Assembly: GCA_964236535.1 (NCBI GenBank)
Contig: CAXSEF010000057.1
Coordinates: 1 to 21,352, forward strand
From: CAXSEF01 sp964236535
Lineage (GTDB): Bacteria; Pseudomonadota; Alphaproteobacteria; Acetobacterales; Acetobacteraceae
DNA: 21,352 nt
Direction: 5' to 3'
In this document: piece after piece, positions 15,045-21,352 of the stretch
How positions within the stretch are numbered: position 1 is the first letter of the stretch
Layout: every line of letters starts with the position of its first letter
Notes under the pieces: model-generated
What the model was told of the DNA's origin: nothing
Databases searched by the model: none
Seen by the model: only the letters and a program-made list of their open reading frames with translations
Position numbers and translations under genes: made by a program

Positions 15045-15090
15045 GGCGCGGGCGTGGATAGGGCGCGGGCGTGGTGGGCGCAGGCGTGGT
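15042..15090 (+). repeat. Three short tandem repeats over the amidohydrolase stop
   Basis: TAGGGCGCGGGCGTGG occurs at 15042-15057 and again at 15059-15074, followed by a diverged unit at 15075-15089. The first unit includes the stop codon. Confidence 0.6.
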
Positions 15091-15112
15091 GGGCTTGGCA
15101 TGCGGCGCGGGC

Positions 15113-15142
15113 AAAAAAAAGAGGCGGCGCTTTCGCGCCGCC
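15113..15142 (-). terminator. Intrinsic terminator of the small RNA
   Basis: The perfect 8-bp stem GGCGGCGC/GCGCCGCC with a 4-base loop is followed on the minus strand by TC and eight T. Confidence 0.85.
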
Positions 15143-15196
15143 AAAGTTTAGGGAGGAAACGTCCAAGATACAGCCCGGCAACAGCCGTGCTGCATC
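15113..15196 (-). ncRNA. MmgR-like (alpha-r8 type) small RNA
   Basis: Read on the minus strand, the order is: a 5' hairpin CAGC-A-CGGC-TGTT-GCCG-G-GCTG (15192-15171), a single-stranded CTTGGACG, the motif TTTCCTCCCT (15159-15150), then AAACTTT. A perfect terminator hairpin with an 8-bp stem and a GAAA loop (15142-15123) is followed by TC and eight T. The TTTCCTCCCT motif between two hairpins, and the length of about 80 bases, match the alphaproteobacterial MmgR small RNA. MmgR limits polyhydroxybutyrate build-up in Sinorhizobium; the exposed CCUCCC can pair with ribosome binding sites. A promoter with CTTGCG (15230-15225), 16 bases and GATAGT (15208-15203) fits a start near 15196. No minus-strand gene lies nearby to own this terminator otherwise. 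Confidence 0.78.
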
Positions 15197-15304
15197 GCGA
15201 GAACTATCGGGGCTGGTGGACGAGCGCAAGTGGTTTTTTGCACTGCAGCATCGGCATGGAGGGGTGTTCACGGCCTGTTAACCACGGGCCGGCAGTGTGT
15301 GGCG

Positions 15305-16072
15305 ATGCACCGGACCCGCGCACTCCTGGCCCTGCTGCCTGCCGCCCTGCTGGTGCCGCTGCCCGGGCTGGCGTTCGCGCCCGGGCCGTCGCTGCTGTGC
15401 CGGGCCGCGACCGCGGGCGCCGAGCAGTCCTCGCGCATCCCGGACCAGCTGCTCTCGGCGATCAGCAAGGTGGAGAGCGGCCGCTACGACGCCGCGAGCG
15501 GGCTGGTCGAGGCCTGGCCGTGGACCATCAACGCGGAGGGTGTCGGGCACTACTACGAGAGCAAGGCGGAGGCGATTGCCGCGGCGCAGGCGTTCCAGGC
15601 GCAGGGCATACGCTCGATCGACGTCGGCTGCATGCAGGTGAACCTGAGCTACCATCCGACCGCGTTCGCGAGCCTCGACCAGGCGTTCGACCCGCAGGCC
15701 AATGCCAGCTACGCCGCCGGCTTCCTGCAGCAGCTGTTCGCTCAGCAGGGGTCGTGGCCGCATGCCGCCGCGGCGTACCACTCGCTCAATCCCGGGCCGG
15801 GCGGCGAGTACCAGAAGCGGGTGCTCGACGTCTGGGCAACGCCCGACCGGCCGAGCGGACCGCGCGTGGCCAGCGCGCCGGCGGCCCGGGCGATGCCGGC
15901 GATGGCCGAGAGCGTGGTGGGCGCGGGCGCGGCGCCGCCGGTCACCATGGGCGGCGCGCACATCATCCGCCTCGCCGGGGTTGCCGGCGTGAACACGGCG
16001 ACCGGGCGCGGGCTCGACGCCTACCGCAACGCGCCGGTGCCGGTGGTGCTGCGGCCGTTCCGGTCGAACTGA
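15305..16072 (+). CDS. Exported lytic transglycosylase
   Basis: The 255-residue protein has a signal peptide (about 1-25: MHRTR, then a Leu/Ala/Pro core) and an SLT-type lytic transglycosylase domain. The catalytic Glu is probably Glu57 in AISKVESGRYD, with the supporting motif DVGCMQVNLSYHP (106-118) and the AAAYHSLNPG segment near 160. Such enzymes cleave the glycan strands of peptidoglycan in the periplasm. The C-terminal 70 residues are Ala/Pro/Val-rich and unassigned. The ATG at 15305 is chosen because the signal peptide starts there. An upstream frame to 15230 is open but overlaps the small RNA promoter. No strong ribosome binding site is visible. Confidence 0.88.
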   Translation: MHRTRALLALLPAALLVPLPGLAFAPGPSLLCRAATAGAEQSSRIPDQLLSAISKVESGRYDAASGLVEAWPWTINAEGVGHYYESKAEAIAAAQAFQAQGIRSIDVGCMQVNLSYHPTAFASLDQAFDPQANASYAAGFLQQLFAQQGSWPHAAAAYHSLNPGPGGEYQKRVLDVWATPDRPSGPRVASAPAARAMPAMAESVVGAGAAPPVTMGGAHIIRLAGVAGVNTATGRGLDAYRNAPVPVVLRPFRSN

Positions 16073-16085
16073 GCGGAAAGCGAAG

Positions 16086-16200
16086 AAGGCCAGAGGCTCT
16101 GCCTCTGGACTCCGCCAAAGGCCTAGCCTTTGGAATCCCGGTGCTTAAGCAGCGGGACCAAAGGGCCGCCGGCCCTTTGCGGGTCTGGCAGGGCCCAGCC
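16086..16200. repeat. Complete paired-hairpin module, reverse orientation
   Basis: This copy has the best-kept symmetry. Hairpin CCAGAGGC/GCCTCTGG (16090-16108), linker ACTCCG, and hairpin CCAAAGGC/GCCTTTGG (16115-16133) are followed by GGAATCC and the centre CTTAAG. Then come GGGACC, hairpin CAAAGGGCC/GGCCCTTTG (16159-16179), linker CGGGTC and a short final stem. It starts 13 bases after the transglycosylase stop. Relative to the gene it has the same orientation as the copies behind paoC and the 6789 gene. Confidence 0.8.
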
Positions 16201-16225
16201 TGGCTTGCTTCTGCTTCGCCGCTCG

Positions 16226-16254
16226 GTTGAAGCCGCGATCCCTGCGGCGCATAT
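16226..16254 (+). promoter_or_regulatory. Candidate heat-shock (RpoH) promoter of htpG
   Basis: GTTGAA (16226-16231), 17 bases and GCATAT (16249-16254) resemble alphaproteobacterial RpoH promoters (CTTGAA and CCATAT types). It lies about 50 bases upstream of htpG, a usual heat-shock gene. The call rests on consensus matching only. Confidence 0.5.
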
Positions 16255-16302
16255 CCGGCGCGTCGCGGCCCCGGGGCCGCTGCAGGCAGGGAGACGCAGG
16301 CG

Positions 16303-18486
16303 ATGAGCGAGACAGCGACGACCCCGGGGGCGCCGGCGGGTGCCGAGCGGCATGAGTTCGGGGCCGAGGTCGGCCGGCTGCTCGACCTGGTGGTGCACTC
16401 GCTCTACTCGGAGCGCGAGATCTTCCTGCGCGAGCTGGTGGCCAACGCCGCGGATGCGACCGACCGGCGGCGCTTCGAGGCGCTGACCGACGCCACGCTC
16501 GGCTCGCCCGAGGCGGCCCAGGTGCGCGTGGTGCCGGACAAGGACGCGCGGACGCTGACGATCACCGACGACGGGATCGGCATGAGCCGCGAGGAACTGG
16601 TGGGCAACCTCGGCACCATCGCGCGTTCCGGCACCCGGGCGTTCGGCCAGAGCCTGGCCGAAGGGGAGACCAAGAACGCGCCGAGCCTGATCGGGCAGTT
16701 CGGTGTGGGGTTCTATTCGGCGTTCATGGTGGCCGACCGGGTGGAGGTGACGTCGCGCCGGGCCGGCACCGACGCGGCGTGGCTGTGGGCGTCGGACGGG
16801 CGCGGCGACTACACCATCGCGCCTGCGGAGCGGGCGACGCCGGGCACCACCATCGTGCTGCACGCCAAGGCGGACGCCGACGAATTCCTCGACCCGTACC
16901 GGCTGCAGGCGATCGTGCGCAAGTGGGCGGACGGCATCACGCTGCCGATCGTGATCGTGCGCGACGGCGCGGATGTGCCGGCGAACGAGGGCACCGCGCT
17001 GTGGCGCAAGCCGAAGTCCGAGGTGAGTGAGGAGGCGTACAACACGTTGTACCGCCACCTGGCGCACGCCTTCGATACGCCGTGGGCGACGCTGCACTGG
17101 CGGGCCGAGGGCACCGTCGAGTATTCGGCGCTGCTGTTCGTGCCGGGAGCGCGGCCGTTCGAGCCGGTCGAGGGCGAGCGCGAGAGCAAGGTCCGGCTGC
17201 ACGTGCGGCGGATGTTCATCACCGACGACGCCAAGCTGTTGCCGCCGTGGCTGCGCTTCGTGCAGGGCGTGGTGGATACCGAGGACCTGCCGCTCAACGT
17301 GTCGCGCGAGATGCTGCAGGCGACGCCGGTTCTGGCGCGCATCCGCAAGGCGGTGACCAACCGGGTGCTCTCCGAGCTGAAGACGCGCAGCAAGGACGAG
17401 GCGTCCTACGCCACGTTCTGGGAGAATTTCGGCCCCGTCCTCAAGGAAGGGGTGTGGGAGGACAGCGAGCACCGCGAGGCGCTGTCGGAGCTGATGCGGT
17501 TCCGCTCGACCGCCCCTGCCCTGCCCGCAGCGGATGCGTCGGACCCGTCGGGGGTGGGCGGCTCGGCGGAGGAGCGCGCACTGGACGACGCGACGCTGGA
17601 GGACGCGTTTCCCGGGGCGCCGGAACCGGCCGATGCGGGGGGCGCGGGTCCGGACGGGGTGGCGGACGCGGAGATCGTGGGCGGGGAGGACGCGGCGGAT
17701 GTGGGCGCGGCGGATGTGGACGCNNNNNNNNNNNNNNNNNNNNNNNNNNNNNNNNNNNNNNNNNNNNNNNNNNNNNNNNNNNNNNNNNNNNNNNNNNNNN
17801 NNNNNNNNNNNNNNNNNNNNNNNGCGGATGTGGACGCGGCGCCGGGAGGGCGGCTGGTGTCGCTGCGCGGCTATGTGTCGCGGATGAAAGCGGGACAGGA
17901 GGCGATCTACGTCCTGGTCGGCGACGACGCCGACGCGCTGGCGGCCTCGCCGCAGCTGGAGGGGTTCCGGGCGCGCGGGGTCGAGGTGCTGCTGCTCGCC
18001 GACCCGGTGGACGCGTTCTGGCCGGAGCGGCTCGACAGCTACGACACCAAGCCGATCCGCAGCGTGACCCAGGGAGCCGCCGACCTGTCGAAGCTGGAGG
18101 CGCCGGCGCCGGTGGGCGAGGCCGCGTCGCTCGACGCTCTGCTGCCGGCGCTGCAGGCGGCGCTGGGCGCGGACGTGGCGGAGGTTCGCGCCACCGACCG
18201 GCTGACCGACAGCGCGGTGGTGCTGGGGGCGGGCGAGCACGGGCCCGACCTGCAGATGCAGCGGCTGATGCGTCGGGCCGGGCGCCCGCTGCCGACGCCG
18301 CCGCCGATCCTGGAGCTGAACCCGCGTCACCCGCTGATCCGCCGGCTGGCCGAGCGGGCGAGCGCGGGGGAGACGGTGGCGGATGCGGCGCAGCTGCTGC
18401 TCGACCTGGCGCGGGTGCAGGACGGCGAGGCGCCGCGCGACCCGGCGGCGTTCGCGCGGCGGATTGCACAGGCGCTCTCGGTGTAG
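16303..18486 (+). CDS. htpG: Molecular chaperone HtpG (bacterial Hsp90) with acidic insertion
   Basis: The ATP-dependent chaperone works as a dimer in the cytoplasm. The N-terminal ATPase domain shows LRELVANAADA (residues 42-52), DDGIGM, GTIARSGT and GQFGVGFYSAFM. The middle domain and C-terminal dimerisation domain follow. AGGGAGA precedes the ATG. Unlike E. coli HtpG, where RFAST is followed within about a dozen residues by VSLEDYVSRMK, here RFRST (about residue 402) and VSLRGYVSRMK are separated by a long Asp/Ala/Gly/Glu-rich insert. The insert ends in ADVGA/ADVDA repeats and contains 100 N. The frame is kept on both sides of the N run. True length is unknown. Confidence 0.95.
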   Translation: MSETATTPGAPAGAERHEFGAEVGRLLDLVVHSLYSEREIFLRELVANAADATDRRRFEALTDATLGSPEAAQVRVVPDKDARTLTITDDGIGMSREELVGNLGTIARSGTRAFGQSLAEGETKNAPSLIGQFGVGFYSAFMVADRVEVTSRRAGTDAAWLWASDGRGDYTIAPAERATPGTTIVLHAKADADEFLDPYRLQAIVRKWADGITLPIVIVRDGADVPANEGTALWRKPKSEVSEEAYNTLYRHLAHAFDTPWATLHWRAEGTVEYSALLFVPGARPFEPVEGERESKVRLHVRRMFITDDAKLLPPWLRFVQGVVDTEDLPLNVSREMLQATPVLARIRKAVTNRVLSELKTRSKDEASYATFWENFGPVLKEGVWEDSEHREALSELMRFRSTAPALPAADASDPSGVGGSAEERALDDATLEDAFPGAPEPADAGGAGPDGVADAEIVGGEDAADVGAADVDXXXXXXXXXXXXXXXXXXXXXXXXXXXXXXXXXXADVDAAPGGRLVSLRGYVSRMKAGQEAIYVLVGDDADALAASPQLEGFRARGVEVLLLADPVDAFWPERLDSYDTKPIRSVTQGAADLSKLEAPAPVGEAASLDALLPALQAALGADVAEVRATDRLTDSAVVLGAGEHGPDLQMQRLMRRAGRPLPTPPPILELNPRHPLIRRLAERASAGETVADAAQLLLDLARVQDGEAPRDPAAFARRIAQALSV
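17695..17838 (+). repeat. 15-bp coding tandem repeat spanning the second assembly gap
   Basis: Units GCGGATGTGGGCGCG (17695-17709), GCGGATGTGGACGC (17710-17723, cut by N) and GCGGATGTGGACGCG (17824-17838) encode ADV(G/D)A. Repeats at both edges of the gap suggest a collapsed array of unknown copy number. Confidence 0.8.
17724..17823. other. Assembly gap (100 N) inside htpG
   Basis: Both edges carry the same 14 bases, GCGGATGTGGACGC, in the same reading frame. Exactly 100 N suggests a placeholder rather than a measured length. Confidence 0.9.
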
Positions 18487-18491
18487 CCCGT

Positions 18492-18521
18492 GCCGGGGGC
18501 GTCGCGTTCGGCGCCCCCGGC
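18492..18521 (+). terminator. Strong hairpin after htpG
   Basis: The perfect 10-bp stem GCCGGGGGCG/CGCCCCCGGC starts five bases after the stop codon. There is no T run, so it may be a terminator needing help or a 3' stabilising structure. Confidence 0.5.
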
Positions 18522-18539
18522 TGTGGTGTGCCCGATGGT

Positions 18540-18568
18540 TTGACGTGGTTCGGCGGAGACCGTAGAAG
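18540..18568 (+). promoter_or_regulatory. Candidate promoter of tRNA-Ser
   Basis: TTGACG (18540-18545), 17 bases and TAGAAG (18563-18568) lie 36 bases before the tRNA. Spacing is ideal and the -10 matches four of six bases. Confidence 0.5.
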
Positions 18569-18603
18569 CGTCTGGCAAACGCCGTGTTGCACGCTGTCCC
18601 GGC

Positions 18604-18696
18604 GGAGGGGTGGCCGAGTGGCTGAAGGCGGCGGTTTGCTAAACCGTTGTACGGTGTAAAGCCGTACCGTGAGTTCGAATCTCATCCCCTCCGCCA
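18604..18696 (+). tRNA. tRNA-Ser (anticodon GCT)
   Basis: GGAGGGG pairs with CCCCTCC. The loop TTGCTAA gives GCT. The long variable arm (TACGG, then CCGTA) is typical of tRNA-Ser. The T loop is TTCGAAT, and discriminator G plus CCA are encoded. Confidence 0.97.
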
Positions 18697-18711
18697 ACCG
18701 CCTCACGATTA

Positions 18712-18746
18712 CTGCAGACTTTGCTGGGTTTTTCAAAGCCCTGCAG
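18712..18746. repeat. Inverted repeat just after tRNA-Ser
   Basis: CTGCAG-A-CTTTG pairs with CAAAG-CC-CTGCAG around a T-rich loop. It could be a processing or termination structure. No integrase gene or attachment-site duplicate was seen. The rest of 18697-18922 holds nothing I recognise. Confidence 0.4.
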
Positions 18747-18922
18747 TCCGTTTCGAAGTCTGGCCGGGTTGATGGGGCACGACACCCCTGGGCGAGGCGG
18801 TCGGATCTGAAGCATGGCGATGATCGCGCAGGCCTTTCCCGGCGGCGAAGGCAAGCGCTGGTTTAACCCGCTGTTAGCCTTCAGCGGCTACGCTCACGGC
18901 TCGATCATGCCCGGAGGCTCCC

Positions 18923-19159
18923 ATGAGCATCGAAGCGGTCAGCCCTGCCGCCAGTAATCTAGAACTCGCGCATCCGGTTCTCAGCCCGCAAACTGCATCG
19001 CCGCCGACTGGCACGGCGTCGGCCAGCACGCCCGGCGACAGCACCGTCTCGACGGTAGGTGCCGATGGAACGGTCACCACGACCGTCGTGGACGCGCTGG
19101 GCGACACGGTCGCGGTCACGACGACGAGGCCGGACCATCCGCTGAGCGTCGAGGCGTAG
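18923..19159 (+). CDS. Small Thr/Val/Ser-rich protein
   Basis: The 78-residue protein is acidic and low in complexity. The first half is rich in Ser, Pro, Ala and Thr, and the second half has the pattern GADGTVTTTVVDALGDTVAVTTT. Short proteins with repeated DG-TTT-V motifs occur in alphaproteobacteria without known function. GGAGG lies five bases before the ATG, which supports a real gene. No signal peptide, membrane segment or cysteine is present. Confidence 0.65.
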   Translation: MSIEAVSPAASNLELAHPVLSPQTASPPTGTASASTPGDSTVSTVGADGTVTTTVVDALGDTVAVTTTRPDHPLSVEA

Positions 19160-19250
19160 GCAGCTCGCCCTCCCGGCCGGTGGCGCCATTTCGCACATGG
19201 TGCTGGTGCCTGCGCCGGACGCGGTGCCAGGTGTGCGAAGCAGGCTTCCT

Positions 19251-19379
19251 GGGCGGCCACGCAAGCGCCCGGACAGGTTGCACGCCGACAAGGGCCACGA
19301 CCACCGCCGCTGCTGCGCCTATCCCGGGCGGCACAGGCGGGTGGTGGAGCGCCGCTTCGCCCGGCTGGCCCGCTCCGGC
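19251..19379 (+). pseudogene. IS5-family (IS427-like) transposase remnant
   Basis: The frame reads GRPRKRPDRLHADKGHDHRR and then GRHRRVVERRFARLAR, the hallmarks of the C-terminal part of IS427-group transposases (LHADKGYD, then RHRWVVERT-AWLAR). The middle portion between these motifs is missing, so this is an internally deleted fragment. No inverted repeats were found around it. Confidence 0.75.
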
Positions 19380-19406
19380 GCCTCGGCATCCGCCATTGAG
19401 GGCCTC

Positions 19407-20032
19407 GACGCCGCCTCCGCCAACACCGGATTCATGGGCATCCAGCTCTGCCTAGTCGCACTCCGCCCCGGGCGGCCTGCCGGCTGCGATCATCGCCACC
19501 CTGCTCACCGCCTGCGTGCTGTTTGGCGCCGCGATCGTGCTGATCGAGTCGAACCTGCAGCAGGAGCCGAGCCTGTCGCGTGCCTCGGCCAAGGTCGCCT
19601 ACTCGCTTGCGTGCAACCCGCTGCTCCTAACCCTACGCTGGACCTCGCAGCGGCCGCGGCCCGTCTTGCGCTGCCCGCGCCGGTTCTGCATTTCACCACC
19701 CTGCCCGGGGCCGCCGCCAACCCCAGCGCCCTCATCACCATCGGGCTGTTCCCAGCCCAGCCCCGCGCACGACCCAATCACCATCGCCCGCCTGGTTGGC
19801 CTCAAGCTCCTGCTCCAGCCCGCGATCACCGCGATCCTCGCCTTTGGGCCGTTCCGCATGCCGCCGCTGTGGTCGCACGCCTCCCCGCTGCTCAGCGCAT
19901 TGCCGATCGGCACCGGCCCTTCATGCTGGCCAAGCTCTACGACCGGGAGGCCGCCGTCACTTCACGCGCCATCCTGTGGTCCACTGTCCTGTAGTCGCGA
20001 CGCTCTCTCTGCTGATCGCCCGCTTCGGCTGA
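19407..20032 (+). pseudogene. Frameshifted AEC-family (auxin efflux carrier type) transporter fragment
   Basis: Pieces in two or three alternating frames line up in order with the C-terminal part of AEC transporters: ANTGFMGIQLCLVAL; then ATLLTACVLFGAAIVLIE and KVAYSLACNPLLL; then LALPAPVLHFTTLPGAAANP; then ARLVGLKLLLQPAITAILAF and PLLSALPIGTGP; then FMLAKLYDREAAVTSRAILW; and finally VATLSLLIARFG before a stop at 20032. At least five frame changes are needed. The N-terminal half is missing and its place is taken by the IS5 remnant, so an insertion followed by decay is likely. The gene cannot make a working carrier. Confidence 0.8.
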
Positions 20033-20089
20033 CCGACAGATGCCGGCGCCCACGTGCATGCCATGCGGCCCAGTCGGCAGCCTGCACGC

Positions 20090-21208
20090 TCACGCCTCTG
20101 GCCCGGCCAGCACCAGGTCGTCGCGATGGATCATCTCGTCTCGCCCCCGCCAGCCCAGCACGGCCTCGATCTCGTCGCTGCGCCGCCCGGCTATGCGACC
20201 TGCATCCTCGCTCGCATAGGCGCACAGCCCCTGTCCCAAGGCGCCCTCGGGACCCATGATCCGTACCGCATCGCCGCGCTGGAACGCGCCCTCGACGACG
20301 GTCACACCGGCGGGCAGCAGCGAGCGCCCATTGCGCAGCGCGCGCGCAGCGCCCCAGTCCACGCGCAGCTCCCCCGCAGGCTGCAGGCTGCCGGCGATCC
20401 AGCGCTTGCGCGCGTTCCGGCCGCGAGGCGCCGGCAGGAACCAGGTGCAGCGGCCGCCCTCCGCCAGCGCTGCAAGCGGATGCGGCTGTACGCCCAGCGC
20501 GATCGCCATCGCGCACCCCGCCTGGGTAGCGATCCGCGCTGCAAGCAGCTTCGTGCGCATCCCGCCCGACGAGAAGCCGGGCGGCGGCTCGCCTCCCATC
20601 GCCTCGATCTCCGCAGTCAATGCGGCAACCACCGGCACGTACGCCGCCGACGGATCACGCCGCGGGTCGGCGGTGTACAGCCCGTCGATGTCGGACAGCA
20701 GCACCAGCTGATCGGCGCCCACCATCTCCGCCACCCGAGCCGCCAGCCGGTCGTTGTCGCCGAAGCGTATCTCTGCCGTCGCCACGCTGTCGTTCTCGTT
20801 GATCACCGGCAGGCAGCCCAACTCCAGCAGCGTGCGTAGCGTCGCACGAGCGTTGAGGTAGCGGCGGCGGTCCTCCGTGTCGCCCATGGTCAGCAGCAGT
20901 TGCGCCGCGACAATCCCCGACGCGCCCAGCGCCACGCTCCACGCCTGCGCGAGCCGGATTTGTCCGACTGCGGCGGCCGCCTGCTTCTCCTCCAGCCGCA
21001 GCCGCGCCTGGCGTAATCCTAACGTGCCGCGCGCCAGCGCAATTGCGCCGGACGAGACGACGATGACCTGGGTGCCGCGCGCCCGGGCCGCACGGATATC
21101 GCAAGCCACTTCACCGAGCCATGCCTCGCGTGGCGCGGCGCCGTCCACCACGAGGGTGGAGCCGATCTTGACGACGAGCAGTGCGGCATTGCGCAGTGAC
21201 GGGATCAT
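20090..21208 (-). CDS. proB: Glutamate 5-kinase
   Basis: The 372-residue enzyme phosphorylates glutamate in the first step of proline synthesis, and its length is normal. The amino-acid kinase domain shows VVKIGSTLV (12-20, Lys14), SSGAIALA (52-59), INEND (136-140), FGDNDRLAA (149-157), LSDIDGLYT (171-179) and GGMRTK further on. A C-terminal PUA domain follows (about 275-355, with DWGAARALRNGRSLLPAGV and FQRGDAVRI). No strong ribosome binding site precedes the ATG. The partner proA is not adjacent: a decayed transporter lies downstream and a transposase remnant upstream, so any original neighbours have been displaced. Confidence 0.95.
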   Translation of the reverse strand: MIPSLRNAALLVVKIGSTLVVDGAAPREAWLGEVACDIRAARARGTQVIVVSSGAIALARGTLGLRQARLRLEEKQAAAAVGQIRLAQAWSVALGASGIVAAQLLLTMGDTEDRRRYLNARATLRTLLELGCLPVINENDSVATAEIRFGDNDRLAARVAEMVGADQLVLLSDIDGLYTADPRRDPSAAYVPVVAALTAEIEAMGGEPPPGFSSGGMRTKLLAARIATQAGCAMAIALGVQPHPLAALAEGGRCTWFLPAPRGRNARKRWIAGSLQPAGELRVDWGAARALRNGRSLLPAGVTVVEGAFQRGDAVRIMGPEGALGQGLCAYASEDAGRIAGRRSDEIEAVLGWRGRDEMIHRDDLVLAGPEA

Positions 21209-21271
21209 GGAGTGAGTTGTTTGATGGCTATGGTGTTTGCCCCAGGCCGGTTCAGCCGCGGCAGCCGTGCT

Positions 21272-21352
21272 CTAGCAGAGCACGCCGACTGCCGACAGCG
21301 GACGCACCGTGTTGTAGTGCACCCGCCATTGCTCGATCAGCACGCGGGCCTC
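21272..21352 (-). pseudogene. 3' end of an IS3-family transposase, cut by the window edge
   Basis: The minus-strand frame entering from 21352 reads ARVLIEQWRVHYNTVRPLSA, the C-terminal signature of IS3-family OrfB, then VGVLC and TAG. The usual ending (HSSLGYRPP type) is altered, so the copy seems damaged at its 3' end. The rest lies outside the window. Confidence 0.75.

Noticed and set aside
15230..15304. Longer N-terminus for the lytic transglycosylase
   Set aside because: The extra 25 residues would precede a normal signal peptide and overlap the small RNA promoter, so the ATG at 15305 is preferred.
16123..18330. Minus-strand frame of 735 codons opposite htpG
   Set aside because: Shadow of htpG; it runs through the N gap and the hairpin repeat and is Arg/His-rich throughout.
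18697..18922. Attachment site for an integrated element beside tRNA-Ser
   Set aside because: No duplicate of the tRNA 3' end and no integrase gene were seen in the window; only a local inverted repeat is present.

Overview
The window is very GC-rich, with strong third-position G/C bias in the chromosomal genes. It carries an alphaproteobacterial set of genes (pstSCAB-phoU-phoB, paoABC-type aldehyde oxidoreductase, N-formylglutamate amidohydrolase, htpG, proB) and an MmgR-like small RNA. This fits a Rhodospirillales/Acetobacteraceae chromosome. The family-level placement is inference from gene content and style, not from a marker gene.

Layout. (1) Positions 65-2404 look like one IS1595-family transposon with a perfect 16-bp terminal inverted repeat. 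It carries a transposase plus less GC-rich passenger genes: a small membrane protein, a Panacea/SocA-like protein, a toxin-sized partner broken by one stop codon, and a small acidic protein. (2) 2499-6477, minus strand: a three-subunit molybdenum aldehyde oxidoreductase, order paoA-paoB-paoC. (3) 6789-7262: a small conserved-looking membrane protein. (4) 7454-13633, minus strand: the phosphate operon pstS-pstC-pstA-pstB-phoU-phoB, with a candidate Pho box before pstS. A run of 100 N lies between pstB and pstA. (5) 13926-16072, plus strand: tRNA-Val(GAC), an N-formylglutamate amidohydrolase-family gene and a lytic transglycosylase, with a minus-strand small RNA between the last two. (6) htpG, with a long acidic insertion that contains the second N run, then tRNA-Ser(GCT) and a small Thr/Val-rich protein. 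(7) 19251-20032: decayed DNA, with an IS5-type transposase remnant and a frameshifted AEC transporter. (8) proB on the minus strand, and the 3' end of an IS3-type transposase at the window edge.

Two systems stand out. The first is the transposon with a Panacea-linked, toxin-antitoxin-like cargo whose toxin candidate carries a nonsense codon. The second is a dispersed intergenic element built from paired hairpins arranged almost palindromically around a TTAAG-like centre. It recurs in about eight gaps, and its stems differ between copies while keeping base pairing. The transposon itself sits inside one copy.

The pst-pho genes form one phosphate uptake and signalling unit: PstS binds phosphate, PstCA and PstB import it, and PhoU and PhoB report and respond. 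The sensor kinase PhoR is not in the window. The pao genes encode an aldehyde-oxidising enzyme; its cofactor chaperone PaoD is not in the window.
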